Source of the DNA: Plantago ovata
Lineage: Eukaryota > Streptophyta > Magnoliopsida > Lamiales > Plantaginaceae
Direction: 5' to 3'
Assembly: GCA_028274465.1 (NCBI GenBank)
Contig: CM051455.1
Location: forward strand, 131,226,096-131,290,095
Length of the DNA: 64,000 nucleotides
Position numbers and translations under genes: made by a program. Numbering within the stretch: the stretch's first letter is position 1; every line of letters begins with the position of its first letter. Below the pieces are notes generated by a model. That model saw nothing but the letters and a program-made list of their open reading frames with translations, did not search any database and was not told the DNA's origin. Positions 39,364 through 54,746 of this stretch are shown here, piece by piece.

Positions 39364-42300
39364 AAAATTATAGGCTAATCTCCATTAGCACTATTGGTAT
39401 CAATCCATAAAATCACATCATCTTTAATTGTCAACCCTTAAATTCAGAACCCAATAACCATTTCAATCAATATCCAATTTTCCAAGTACTTGAATAACTC
39501 AATTCACTCCTAAAACTTTTCTAACTATCCAAAAATTCCAATTTCACTTCACTCCTAAAACTTTTCTAACTGTCCAAAATTTCAATTTCACTTGTCAAGA
39601 TTCAAGCCTAATTTCAATTAGCACTATTGGTATCAATCCACAAAATCACATCACCTTTAATTGTCAACCCTTAACCCTTAAGTTCAGAACCCAACTACCA
39701 TTTAAATCAATATCCAATTTTCCAAATCCTTGAATCACTCAATTCACTTCTAAAACATTTGTAACTGTCCAAAAATTCCAATTTCACTTGTCAAGATTCA
39801 ATCCTAATCTCCATTAGCACTATTGGTATCAATCCATAAAATCACATCACCTTTAATTGTCAACCCTTAACCCTTAAATTCAGAACCCAATTACCATTTC
39901 AATCAATATCCAATTTTCCAAATCGTTGAATCACTCAATTCACTCCTAAAACTTTTCTAACTGTCCAAAAATTCCAATTTCACTTGTCAAGATTCAAGCC
40001 TAATCTCCATTAGCACTATTGGTATCAATCCATAAAATCACATCACCATTAATTGTCAACCCTTAAATTCAGAACCCAATTACCTTTTCAATCAATATCA
40101 AATTTTCCAAATCCTTGAATCACTCAATTCACTCCTAAAACTTTTCTAACTGTCCAAAAATTTCAATTTCACTTGTCAAGATTCAAGCCTAATCTCCATT
40201 AGCACTATTGGTATCAATCCATAAAATCACATCACCTTTAATTGTCAACCCTTAAATTCAGAACCCAATAACCTTTTAAATCAATATCCAATTTTCAAAA
40301 TCCTTAAATCACTCAATTCATTCCTAAAACTTTTGTAACTGTCCAAAAATTACAATTTCACTTTTCAAGATTCAAGCCTAATCTCCATTAGCACTATTGG
40401 TATCAATCCATAAAATCACATCACCTTTAATTGTCAACCCCTAACCCTTAAATTAAGAACCCAATTACCATTTCAATCAATATCCAATTTTCCAAATCCT
40501 TGAATCACTCAATTCACTCCTAAAACTTTTCTAACTATCAAAAAATTCCAATTTCACTTGTCAATATTCAATCCTAATCTTCCTTAGCACTATTGGTATC
40601 AATCCATAAACTGACATCACCTTTAATTGTCAACCATTAAATTCAGAAGCCAATTACAACTTCAATCAATATTCAATTTTCCAAATCCTTGAATCACTCA
40701 ATTCACTCCTAAAACATTTCTAAACTGTCCAAAAATTCCAATTTCACTTGTCAAGATTCAAGCCTAATCTCCATTAGCACTATTGGTATCAATCCATAAA
40801 ATCACATCACCTTTAATTGTCAACCCTTAACCCTTAAATTCAGAACCCAACTACCATTTAAATCAATATCCAATTTTCCAAATCCTTGAATCACTCAATT
40901 CACTACTAAAACTTTTATAACTGTCTAAAAATTCCAATTTCACTTGTCAAGATTCAAGCCTAATTTCCATTAGCACTATTGGTATCAATCCACAAAATCA
41001 CATCACCTTTAATTGTCAACCCTTAACCCTTAAATTCAGAACCCAACTACCATTTAAATCAATATCCAATTTTCCAAATCCTTGAATCACTCAATTCCCT
41101 CCTAAAACTTTTCTAACTGTCCAAAAATTCCAATTTCACTTGTCAAGATTAAAGCCTAATCTGCATTAGCACTATTGGTATCAATCCATAAAATCACTTC
41201 ACCTTTAATTGTCAACCCTTAACCCTTAAATTCAGAACCCAACTACCATTTAAATCAATATCCAATTTTCCAAATCCTTGAATCACTCAATTCACTACTA
41301 AAACTTTTATAACTGTCTAAAAATTCCAATTTCACTTGTCAAGATTCAAGCCTAATTTCCATTAGCACTATTGGTATCAATCAACAAAATCACATCACCT
41401 TTAATTGTCAACCCTTAACCCTTAAATTCAGAACCCAACTACCATTTAAATCAATATCCAATTTTCTAAATCCTTGAATCACTCAATTCACTCCTAAAAC
41501 TTTTCTAACTGTCCAAAAATTCCAATTTCACTTGTCAAGATTAAAACCTAATCTGCATTAGCACTATTGGTATCAATCATAAAATCACATCACCTTTAAT
41601 TGTCAACCCTTAAATTCAGAACCCAATAACCATTTCAATCAATATCCAATTTTCCAAGTCCTTGAATCACTCAATTCACTCCTAAAACTTTTCTAACTAT
41701 CCAAAAATTCCAATTTCACTTGTCAAGATTAAAGCCTAATCTGCATTAGCACTATTGGTATCAATCCATAAAATCAAATCACCTTTAATTGTCAACCCTT
41801 AAATTCAGAACCCAATAACCATTTCAATCAATATCCAATTTTCCAAGTCCTTGAATCACTCAATTCACTCCTAAAACTTTTCTAACTATCCAAAAATTCC
41901 AATTTCACTTCACTCATAAAACTTTTCTAACTGTCCAAAAATTCCAATTTCACTTATCAAGATACAAGCCTAATTTCCATTAGCAGTATTGGTATCAATC
42001 CACAAAATCACATCACCTTTATTGTCAACCCTTAACCCTTAAATTCAGAACCCAATTACCATTTCAATCAATATCCAATTTTTCAAATCATTGAATCACT
42101 CAATTCACTCCTAAAACTTTTCTAACTGTCCAAAAATTTCAATTTCACTTGTCAAGATTCAAGACTAATCTCCATTAGCACTATTGGTATCAATCCAGAA
42201 AATCACATCACCTTTAATTGTCAACCTTTAAATTCAGAACCAAATAACCTTTTAAATCAATATCCAATTTTCCAAATCCTTGAATCACTCAATTCACTCC

Positions 42301-45300
42301 TAAAACTTTTCTAACTGTCCAAAAATTCCAATTTCACTTGTCAAGATTCAATCCTAATCTCCATTAGCACTATTGGTATCAATCCATAAAATCACATCAC
42401 CTTTAATTGTCAACCCTTAACCCTTAAATTCAGAACCCAATTACCATTTCAATCAATATCCAATTTTCCAAATCCTTGAATCACTCAATTCACTCCTAAA
42501 ACTTTTCTGACTGTCCAAAAATTCCAATTTCACTTGTCAAAATTCAATCCTAATCTTCATTAGCACTATTGGTATCAATCCATAAAATCACATCACCTTT
42601 AATTTTCGACCCTTAAATTCTGAACCCAATTACTACTTCCATCAATATCTAATTTTCCAAATCCTTGAATCACTTAATTCACTCCTAAAACTTTTCTAAC
42701 TGTCCAAAAATTCCAATTTCACTTGCCAATATTCAAGCCTAATCTCCATTAGCACTATTGGTATCAATCCATAAAATCACATCACCTTTAATTGTCAACC
42801 CTTAAATTCAGATCCCAATAACCATTTCAATCAATATCCAATTTTCCAAATCCTTGAATCACTCAATTCACTCCTAAAACATTTCTAAACTGTCCAAAAA
42901 TTCCAATTTCACTTGTCAAGATTCAAGCCTAATCTCCATTATCACTATTGGTATCAATCCATAAAATCACATCACCATTAATTGTCAACCCTTAAATTCA
43001 GAACCCAACTACCATTTAAATCAATATCCAATTTTCCAAATCCTTGAATCACTCAATTCACTCCTAAAACATTTGTAACTGTCCAAAAATTCCAATTTCA
43101 CTTGTCAAGATTCAATCCTAATCTCCATTAGCACTATTGGTATCAATCCATAAAATCACATCACCTTTAATTGTCAACCCTTAACCCTTAAATTCAGAAC
43201 CCAATTACCATTTGAATCAATATCCAATTTTCCAAATCCTTGAATCACTCAATTCACTCCTAAAACTTTTCTGACTGTCCAAATATTCCAATTTCACTTG
43301 TCAAAGTTCAATCCTAATCTTCATTAGCACTATTGGTATCAATCCATAAAATCACATCATCTTTAATTTCAACCCTTAAATTCTGAACCCAATTACTACT
43401 TCCATCAATATCTAATTTTCCAAATCCTTGAATCACTTAATTCACTCCTAAAACTTTTCTAACTGTCCAAAAATTCCAATTTCACTTGTCAAGATTAAAG
43501 CCTAATCTCCATTAGCACTATTGGTATCAATCCATAAAATCACATCACCTTTAATTGTCAACCATTAAATTCAGAACCCAATAACCATTTCAATCAATAT
43601 CCAATTTTCCAAATCCTTGAATCACTCAATTCACTCCTAAAACATTTCTAAACTGTCCAAAAATTCCAATTTCACTTGTCAAGATTCAACCCTAATCTCC
43701 ATTATCACTATTGGTATCAATCCATAAAATCACATCACCTTTAATTGTCAACCTTAAATTCAGAACCCAATTACCTTTTCAATCAATATCCAATTTTCCA
43801 AATCCTTGAATCACTCAATTCACTCCTAAAACTTTTCTAACTGTCCAAAAATTCCAATTTCACTTGTCAAGATTCAAGCCTAATCTCCATTAGCACTATT
43901 GGTATCAATCCATAAAATCACATCACCTTTAATTGTCAACCCTTAAATTCAGAACCCAATAATCTTTTAAATCAATATCCAATTTTCCAAATCCTTGAAT
44001 CACTTAATTCACTCCTAAAACTTTTCTAACTGTCCAAAAATTCCAATTTCACTTGTCAAGATTCAAGCCTAATCTCCATTAGCACTATTGCTATCAATAC
44101 ATAAAATCACATCACCTTTAATTGTCAACCCTTAACCCTTAAATTCAGAACCCAATTACCATTTCAATCAATATCCAATTTTCCAAATCCTTGAATAACT
44201 CAATTCACTCCTAAAACTTTTCTAACTGTCCAAAAACTTCAATTTCACTTGTCAAGATTCAAGCCTAATTTCCATTAGCACTATTGGTATCAATCCACAA
44301 AATCACATCACCTTTAATTGTCGACCCTTAACCCTTAAATTCAGAACCCAATTACCATTTCAATAAATATCCGATTTTCCAAATCCTTGAATCACTCAAT
44401 TCACTCCTAAAACTTTTCTAACTGTCCAAAAATTCCAATTTCACTTGTCAAGATTCAAGCCTAATATCCACTAGCACTATTGGTATCAATCCATAAAATC
44501 ACATCACCTTTAATTGTCAACCCTTAAATTCAAAACCCAATTACTACTTACATCAATATCTAATTTTTCAAATCCTTGAATCACTTAATTCACTCCTAAA
44601 ACTTTTCTAACTGTCCAAAAATTTCAATTTCACTTCACTCCTAAAACTTTTCTAACTGTCCAAAAATCTTCAATTTCACTTGTCAAGATTCAAGCCTAAT
44701 CTCCATTAGCACTATTGGTATCAATCCATAAAATCACATCAACTTTAATTGTCAACCCTTCAATTCAGAACCCAATTACCATTTCAATCAATATCCAATT
44801 TTCCAAATCCTTGAATCACTCAATTCACTCCTAAAACTTTTCTAACTGTCTAAAAATTCCAATTTCATTTGTCAAAATTCAAGCCTAATTTTCATTAGCA
44901 CTGTTGGTATCAATCCATAAAATCACATCACCTTTAATTGTCAACCCTTAAATTCAGAACCCAATTACTACTTCCATCAATATCTAATTTTCCAAATCCT
45001 TGAATCACTTAATTCATTCATAAAACTTTTCTAACTGTCCAAAGATTCTAATTTCACTTGTCAAGATTCAAGCCTAATCTCCATTAGCACTATTGGTATC
45101 AATCCATAAAATCACATCACCTTTAATTGTCAACCCTTCAATTCAGAACCCAATTACCATTTCAATCAATATCCAATTTCCAAATCCTTGAATCACTCAA
45201 TTCACTCCTAAAACTTTTCTAACTGTCTAAAAATTCCAATTTCATTTGTCAAAATTCAAGCCTAATTTTCATTAGCACTATTGGTATCAATCCATAAAAT

Positions 45301-45659
45301 CACATCACCTTTAATTGTCAACCCTTAAATTCAGAACCCAATTACTACTTCCATCAATATCTAATTTTCCAAATCCTTGAATCACTTAATTCATTCATAA
45401 AACTTTTCTAACTGTCCAAAAATTTCAATTTCACTTCACTCCTAAAACTTTTCTAACTGTCCAAAAGATTCAAGCCTAATTTCCATTAGCACTATTGGTA
45501 TCAATCCACAAAATCACATCACCTTTAATTGTCAACCCTTAACCCTTAAATTCAGAACCCAACTACCATTTAAATCAATATCCAATTTTCCAAATGCTTG
45601 AATCACTCAATTCACTCCTAAAACTTTTCTAACTGTCCAAAAATTCCAATTTCACTTTC
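39364..45659 (+). repeat. 6-kb HOR unit 2 (6,296 bp)
   Basis: It has the same marker order: 41,958, 43,211, 44,465 and junction 45,466. It shares CCAGAAAATC (42,195), AAATCACTTCACC (about 41,183) and ACTTGCCAATATTC (42,721) with unit 3, so units 2 and 3 are closer to each other than to unit 1. Confidence 0.92.
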
Positions 45660-48600
45660 AAAATTATAGGCTAATCTCCATTAGCACTATTGGTATCAAT
45701 CCATAAAATCACATCATCTTTAATTGTCAACCCTTAAATTCAGAACCCAATAACCATTTCAATCAATATCCAATTTTCCAAGTACTTGAATAACTCAATT
45801 CACTCCTAAAACTTTTCTAACTATCCAAAAATTCCAATTTCACTTCACTCCTAAAACTTTTCTAACTGTCCAAAAATTTCAATTTCACTTGTCAAGATTC
45901 AAGCCTAATTTCAATTAGCACTATTGGTATCAATCCACAAAATCACATCACCTTTAATTGTCAACCCTTAACCCTTAAGTTCAGAACCCAACTACCATTT
46001 AAATCAATATCCAATTTTCCAAATCCTTGAATCACTCAATTCACTTCTAAAACATTTGTAACTGTCCAAAAATTCCAATTTCACTTGTCAAGATTCAATC
46101 CTAATCTCCATTAGCACTATTGGTATCAATCCATAAAATCACATCACCTTTAATTGTCAACCCTTAACCCTTAAATTCAGAACCCAATTACCATTTCAAT
46201 CAATATCCAATTTTCCAAATCGTTGAATCACTCAATTCACTCCTAAAACTTTTCTAACTGTCCAAAAATTCCAATTTCACTTGTCAAGATTCAAGCCTAA
46301 TCTCCATTAGCACTATTGGTATCAATCCATAAAATCACATCACCATTAATTGTCAACCCTTAAATTCAGAACCCAATTACCTTTTCAATCAATATCAAAT
46401 TTTCCAAATCCTTGAATCACTCAATTCACTCCTAAAACTTTTCTAACTGTCCAAAATTTCAATTTCACTTGTCAAGATTCAAGCCTAATCTCCATTAGCA
46501 CTATTGGTATCAATCCATAAAATCACATCACCTTTAATTGTCAACCCTTAAATTCAGAACCCAATAACCTTTTAAATCAATATCCAATTTTCAAAATCCT
46601 TAAATCACTCAATTCATTCCTAAAACTTTTGTAACTGTCCAAAAATTACAATTTCACTTTTCAAGATTCAAGCCTAATCTCCATTAGCACTATTGGTATC
46701 AATCCATAAAATCACATCACCTTTAATTGTCAACCCCTAACCCTTAAATTAAGAACCCAATTACCATTTCAATCAATATCCAATTTTCCAAATCCTTGAA
46801 TCACTCAATTCACTCCTAAAACTTTTCTAACTATCAAAAAATTCCAATTTCACTTGTCAATATTCAATCCTAATCTTCCTTAGCACTATTGGTATCAATC
46901 CATAAACTGACATCACCTTTAATTGTCAACCATTAAATTCAGAAGCCAATTACAACTTCAATCAATATTCAATTTTCCAAATCCTTGAATCACTCAATTC
47001 ACTCCTAAAACATTTCTAAACTGTCCAAAAATTCCAATTTCACTTGTCAAGATTCAAGCCTAATTTCCATTAGCACTATTGGTATCAATCCACAAAATCA
47101 CATCACCTTTAATTGTCAACCCTTAACCCTTAAATTCAGAACCCAACTACCATTTAAATCAATATCCAATTTTCCAAATCCTTGAATCACTCAATTCCCT
47201 CCTAAAACTTTTCTAACTGTCCAAAAATTCCAATTTCACTTGTCAAGATTAAAGCCTAATCTGCATTAGCACTATTGGTATCAATCCATAAAATCACTTC
47301 ACCTTTAATTGTCAACCCTTAACCCTTAAATTCAGAACCCAACTACCATTTAAATCAATATCCAATTTTCCAAATCCTTGAATCACTCAATTCACTACTA
47401 AAACTTTTATAACTGTCTAAAAATTCCAATTTCACTTGTCAAGATTCAAGCCTAATTTCCATTAGCACTATTGGTATCAATCAACAAAATCACATCACCT
47501 TTAATTGTCAACCCTTAACCCTTAAATTCAGAACCCAACTACCATTTAAATCAATATCCAATTTTCTAAATCCTTGAATCACTCAATTCACTCCTAAAAC
47601 TTTTCTAACTGTCCAAAAATTCCAATTTCACTTGTCAAGATTAAAACCTAATCTGCATTAGCACTATTGGTATCAATCATAAAATCACATCACCTTTAAT
47701 TGTCAACCCTTAAATTCAGAACCCAATAACCATTTCAATCAATATCCAATTTTCCAAGTCCTTGAATCACTCAATTCACTCCTAAAACTTTTCTAACTAT
47801 CCAAAAATTCCAATTTCACTTGTCAAGATTAAAGCCTAATCTGCATTAGCACTATTGGTATCAATCCATAAAATCAAATCACCTTTAATTGTCAACCCTT
47901 AAATTCAGAACCCAATAACCATTTCAATCAATATCCAATTTTCCAAGTCCTTGAATCACTCAATTCACTCCTAAAACTTTTCTAACTATCCAAAAATTCC
48001 AATTTCACTTCACTCATAAAACTTTTCTAACTGTCCAAAAATTCCAATTTCACTTATCAAGATACAAGCCTAATTTCCATTAGCAGTATTGGTATCAATC
48101 CACAAAATCACATCACCTTTATTGTCAACCCTTAACCCTTAAATTCAGAACCCAATTACCATTTCAATCAATATCCAATTTTTCAAATCATTGAATCACT
48201 CAATTCACTCCTAAAACTTTTCTAACTGTCCAAAAATTTCAATTTCACTTGTCAAGATTCAAGACTAATCTCCATTAGCACTATTGGTATCAATCCAGAA
48301 AATCACATCACCTTTAATTGTCAACCTTTAAATTCAGAACCAAATAACCTTTTAAATCAATATCCAATTTTCCAAATCCTTGAATCACTCAATTCACTCC
48401 TAAAACTTTTCTAACTGTCCAAAAATTCCAATTTCACTTGTCAAGATTCAATCCTAATCTCCATTAGCACTATTGGTATCAATCCATAAAATCACATCAC
48501 CTTTAATTGTCAACCCTTAACCCTTAAATTCAGAACCCAATTACCATTTCAATCAATATCCAATTTTCCAAATCCTTGAATCACTCAATTCACTCCTAAA

Positions 48601-51600
48601 ACTTTTCTGACTGTCCAAAAATTCCAATTTCACTTGTCAAAATTCAATCCTAATCTTCATTAGCACTATTGGTATCAATCCATAAAATCACATCACCTTT
48701 AATTTTCGACCCTTAAATTCTGAACCCAATTACTACTTCCATCAATATCTAATTTTCCAAATCCTTGAATCACTTAATTCACTCCTAAAACTTTTCTAAC
48801 TGTCCAAAAATTCCAATTTCACTTGCCAATATTCAAGCCTAATCTCCATTAGCACTATTGGTATCAATCCATAAAATCACATCACCTTTAATTGTCAACC
48901 CTTAAATTCAGATCCCAATAACCATTTCAATCAATATCCAATTTTCCAAATCCTTGAATCACTCAATTCACTCCTAAAACATTTCTAAACTGTCCAAAAA
49001 TTCCAATTTCACTTGTCAAGATTCAAGCCTAATCTCCATTATCACTATTGGTATCAATCCATAAAATCACATCACCATTAATTGTCAACCCTTAAATTCA
49101 GAACCCAACTACCATTTAAATCAATATCCAATTTTCCAAATCCTTGAATCACTCAATTCACTCCTAAAACATTTGTAACTGTCCAAAAATTCCAATTTCA
49201 CTTGTCAAGATTCAATCCTAATCTCCATTAGCACTATTGGTATCAATCCATAAAATCACATCACCTTTAATTGTCAACCCTTAACCCTTAAATTCAGAAC
49301 CCAATTACCATTTGAATCAATATCCAATTTTCCAAATCCTTGAATCACTCAATTCACTCCTAAAACTTTTCTGACTGTCCAAAAATTCCAATTTCACTTG
49401 TCAAAGTTCAATCCTAATCTTCATTAGCACTATTGGTATCAATCCATAAAATCACATCATCTTTAATTTTCAACCCTTAAATTCTGAACCCAATTACTTC
49501 TTCCATCAATATCTAATTTTCCAAATCCTTGAATCACTTAATTCACTCCTAAAACTTTTCTAACTGTCCAAAAATTCCAATTTCACTTGTCAAGATTCAA
49601 GCCTAATCTCCATTAGCACTATTGGTATCAATCCATAAAATCACATCACCTTTAATTGTCAACCATTAAATTCAGAACCCAATAACCATTTCAATCAATA
49701 TCCAATTTTCCAAATCCTTGAATCACTCAATTCACTCCTAAAACATTTCTAAACTGTCCAAAAATTCCAATTTCACTTGTCAAGATTCAACCCTAATCTC
49801 CATTATCACTATTGGTATCAATCCATAAAATCACATCACCTTTAATTGTCAACCTTAAATTCAGAACCCAATTACCTTTTCAATCAATATCCAATTTTCC
49901 AAATCCTTGAATCACTTAATTCACTCCTAAAACTTTTCTAACTGTCCAAAAATTCCAATTTCACTTGTCAAGATTCAAGCCTAATCTCCATTAGCACTAT
50001 TGGTATCAATCCATAAAATCACATCACCTTTAATTGTCAACCCTTAAATTCAGAACCCAATAATCTTTTAAATCAATATCCAATTTTCCAAATCCTTGAA
50101 TCACTTAATTCACTCCTAAAACTTTTCTAACTGTCCAAAAATTCCAATTTCACTTGTCAAGATTCAAGCCTAATCTCCATTAGCACTATTGCTATCAATA
50201 CATAAAATCACATCACCTTTAATTGTCAACCCTTAACCCTTAAATTCAGAACCCAATTACCATTTCAATCAATATCCAATTTTCCAAATCCTTGAATAAC
50301 TCAATTCACTCCTAAAACTTTTCTAACTGTCCAAAAACTTCAATTTGACTTGTCAAGATTCAAGCCTAATTTCCATTAGCACTATTGGTATCAATCCACA
50401 AAATCACATCACCTTTAATTGTCGACCCTTAACCCTTAAATTCAGAACCCAATTACCATTTCAATAAATATCCGATTTTCCAAATCCTTGAATCACTCAA
50501 TTCACTCCTAAAACTTTTCTAACTGTCCAAAAATTCCAATTTCACTTGTCAAGATTCAAGCCTAATATCCACTAGCACTATTGGTATCAATCCATAAAAT
50601 CACATCACCTTTAATTGTCAACCCTTAAATTCAAAACCCAATTACTACTTACATCAATATCTAATTTTTCAAATCCTTGAATCACTTAATTCACTCCTAA
50701 AACTTTTCTAACTGTCCAAAAATTTCAATTTCACTTCACTCCTAAAACTTTTCTAACTGTCCAAAAATCTTCAATTTCACTTGTCAAGATTCAAGCCTAA
50801 TCTCCATTAGCACTATTGGTATCAATCCATAAAATCACATCAACTTTAATTGTCAACCCTTCAATTCAGAACCCAATTACCATTTCAATCAATATCCAAT
50901 TTTCCAAATCCTTGAATCACTCAATTCACTCCTAAAACTTTTCTAACTGTCTAAAAATTCCAATTTCATTTGTCAAAATTCAAGCCTAATTTTCATTAGC
51001 ACTGTTGGTATCAATCCATAAAATCACATCACCTTTAATTGTCAACCCTTAAATTCAGAACCCAATTACTACTTCCATCAATATCTAATTTTCCAAATCC
51101 TTGAATCACTTAATTCATTCATAAAACTTTTCTAACTGTCCAAAGATTCTAATTTCACTTGTCAAGATTCAAGCCTAATCTCCATTAGCACTATTGGTAT
51201 CAATCCATAAAATCACATCACCTTTAATTGTCAACCCTTCAATTCAGAACCCAATTACCATTTCAATCAATATCCAATTTTCCAAATCCTTGAATCACTC
51301 AATTCACTCCTAAAACTTTTCTAACTGTCTAAAAATTCCAATTTCATTTGTCAAAATTCAAGCCTAATTTTCATTAGCACTATTGGTATCAATCCATAAA
51401 ATCACATCACCTTTAATTGTCAACCCTTAAATTCAGAACCCAATTACTACTTCCATCAATATCTAATTTTCCAAATCCTTGAATCACTTAATTCATTCAT
51501 AAAACTTTTCTAACTGTCCAAAAATTTCAATTTCACTTCACTCCTAAAACTTTTCTAACTGTCCAAAAGATTCAAGCCTAATTTCCATTAGCACTATTGG

Positions 51601-51762
51601 TATCAATCCACAAAATCACATCACCTTTAATTGTCAACCCTTAACCCTTAAATTCAGAACCCAACTACCATTTAAATCAATATCCAATTTTCCAAATGCT
51701 TGAATCACTCAATTCACTCCTAAAACTTTTCTAACTGTCCAAAAATTCCAATTTCACTTTTC
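45660..51762 (+). repeat. 6-kb HOR unit 3 (6,103 bp)
   Basis: Markers fall at 48,058, 49,312, 50,566 and junction 51,568. Spacing from the CAAGATACAAGCC marker to the TATCCACTAGC marker is 2,508-2,510 bp in units 1, 2 and 3. All length differences lie between AAAATTATAGGC and CAAGATACAAGCC (2,202, 2,594 and 2,398 bp, steps of 196), meaning gain or loss of one whole monomer at a time. Confidence 0.92.
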
Positions 51763-54746
51763 AAAATTATAGGCTAATCTCCATTAGCACTATTGGTATC
51801 AATCCATAAAATCACATCATCTTTAATTGTCAACCCTTAAATTCAGAACCCAATAACCATTTCAATCAATATCCAATTTTCCAAGTACTTGAATAACTCA
51901 ATTCACTCCTAAAACTTTTCTAACTATCCAAAAATTCCAATTTCACTTCACTCCTAAAACTTTTCTAACTGTCCAAAAATTTCAATTTCACTTGTCAAGA
52001 TTCAAGCCTAATTTCAATTAGCACTATTGGTATCAATCCACAAAATCACATCACCTTTAATTGTCAACCCTTAACCCTTAAGTTCAGAACCCAACTACCA
52101 TTTAAATCAATATCCAATTTTCCAAATCCTTGAATCACTCAATTCACTCCTAAAACATTTGTAACTGTCCAAAAATTCCAATTTCACTTGTCAAGATTCA
52201 ATCCTAATCTCCATTAGCACTATTGGTATCAATCCATAAAATCACATCACCTTTAATTGTCAACCCTTAACCCTTAAATTCAGAACCCAATTACCATTTG
52301 AATCAATATCCAATTTTCCAAATCCTTGAATCACTCAATTCACTCCTAAAACTTTTCTGACTGTCCAAAAATTCCAATTTCACTTGTCAAAGTTCAATCC
52401 TAATCTTCATTAGCACTATTGGTATCAATCCATAAAATCACATCATCTTTAATTTTCAACCCTTAAATTCTGAACCCAATTACTACTTCCATCAATATCT
52501 AATTTTCCAAATCCTTGAATCACTTAATTCACTCCTAAAACTTTTCTAACTGTCCAAAAATTCCAATTTCACTTGTCAAGATTCAAGCCTAATCTCCATT
52601 AGCACTATTGGTATCAATCCATAAAATCACATCACCTTTAATTGTCAACCTTTAAATTCAGAACCCAATAACCATTTCAATCAATATTCAATTTTCCAAA
52701 TCCTTGAATCACTCAATTCACTCCTAAAACATTTCTAAACTGTCCAAAAATTCCAATTTCACTTGTCAAGATTCAACCCTAATCTCCATTATCACTATTG
52801 GTATCAATCCATAAAATCACATCACCTTTAATTGTCAACCTTAAATTCAGAACCCAATTACCTTTTCAATCAATATCCAATTTTCCAAATCCTTGAATCA
52901 CTCAATTCACTCCTAAAACTTTTCTAACTGTCCAAAAATTCCAATTTCACTTGTCAAGATTCAAGCCTAATCTCCATTAGCACTATTGGTATCAATCCAT
53001 AAAATCACATCACCTTTAATTGTCAACCCTTAAATTCAGAACCCAATAATCTTTTAAATCAATATCCAATTTTCCAAATCCTTGAATCACTTAATTCACT
53101 CCTAAAACTTTTCTAACTGTCCAAAAATTCCAATTTCAATTGTCAAGATTCAAGCCTAATCTCCATTAGCACTATTGCTATCAATACATAAAATCACATC
53201 ACCTTTAATTGTCAACCCTTAACCCTTAAATTCAGAACCCAATTACCATTTCAATCAATATCCAATTTTCCAAATCCTTGAATAACTCAATTCACTCCTA
53301 AAACTTTTCTAACTGTCCAAAAACTTCAATTTCACTTGTCAAGATTCAAGTCTAATTTCCATTAGCACTATTGGTATCAATCCACAAAATCACATCACCT
53401 TTAATTGTCGACCCTTAACCCTTAAATTCAGAACCCAATTACCATTTCAATAAATATCCGATTTTCCAAATCCTTGAATCACTCAATTCACTCCTAAAAC
53501 TTTTCTAACTGTCCAAAAATTCCAATTTCACTTGTCAAGATTCAAGCCTAATATCCACTAGCACTATTGGTATCAATCCATAAAATCACATCACCTTTAA
53601 TTGTCAACCCTTAAATTCAAAACCCAATTACTACTTACATCAATATCTAATTTTTCAAATCCTTGAATCACTTAATTCACTCCTAAAACTTTTCTAACTG
53701 TCCAAAAATTTCAATTTCACTTCACTCCTAAAACTTTTCTAACTGTCCAAAAATCTTCAATTTCACTTGTCAAGATTCAAGCCTAATCTCCATTAGCACT
53801 ATTGGTATCAATCCATAAAATCACATCAACTTTAATTGTCAACCCTTCAATTCAGAACCCAATTACCATTTCAATCAATATCCAATTTTCCAAATCCTTG
53901 AATCACTCAATTCACTCCTAAAACTTTTCTAACTGTCTAAAATTCCAATTTCATTTGTCAAAATTCAAGCCTAATTTTCATTAGCACTGTTGGTATCAAT
54001 CAATAAAATCACATCACCTTTAATTGTCAACCCTTAAATTCAGAACCCAATTACTACTTCCATCAATATCTAATTTTCCAAATCCTTGAATCACTTAATT
54101 CATTCATAAAACTTTTCTAACTGTCCAAAGATTCTAATTTCACTTGTCAAGATTCAAGCCTAATCTCCATTAGCACTATTGGTATCAATCCATAAAATCA
54201 CATCACCTTTAATTGTCAACCCTTCAATTCAGAACCCAATTACCATTTCAATCAATATCCAATTTTCCAAATCCTTGAATCACTCAATTCACTCCTAAAA
54301 CTTTTCTAACTGTCTAAAAATTCCAATTTCATTTGTCAAAATTCAAGCCTAATTTTCATTAGCACTATTGGTATCAATCCATAAAATCACATCACCTTTA
54401 ATTGTCAACCCTTAAATTCAGAACCCAATTACTACTTCCATCAATATCTAATTTTCCAAATCCTTGAATCACTTAATTCATTCATAAAACTTTTCTAACT
54501 GTCCAAAAATTTCAATTTCACTTCACTCCTAAAACTTTTCTAACTGTCCAAAAGATTCAAGCCTAATTTCCATTAGCACTATTGGTATCAATCCACAAAA
54601 TCACATCACCTTTAATTGTCAACCCTTAACCCTTAAATTCAGAACCCAACTACCATTTAAATCAATATCCAATTTTCCAAATGCTTGAATCACTCAATTC
54701 ACTCCTAAAACTTTTCTAACTGTCCAAAATTCCAATTTCACTTTTC
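51763..54746 (+). repeat. 6-kb HOR unit 4, internally deleted (2,984 bp)
   Basis: After AAAATTATAGGC at 51,763 the sequence reaches CCATTTGAATCAAT at 52,297, only 534 bp later, instead of 3,454-3,847 bp as in units 1-3. It then continues normally through TATCCACTAGC (53,552) and the CCAAAAGATTC junction (54,553). About 3.1 kb, a whole number of monomers (near 16), is missing and no partial monomer is left at the join, as expected for in-register unequal exchange. Confidence 0.9.
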
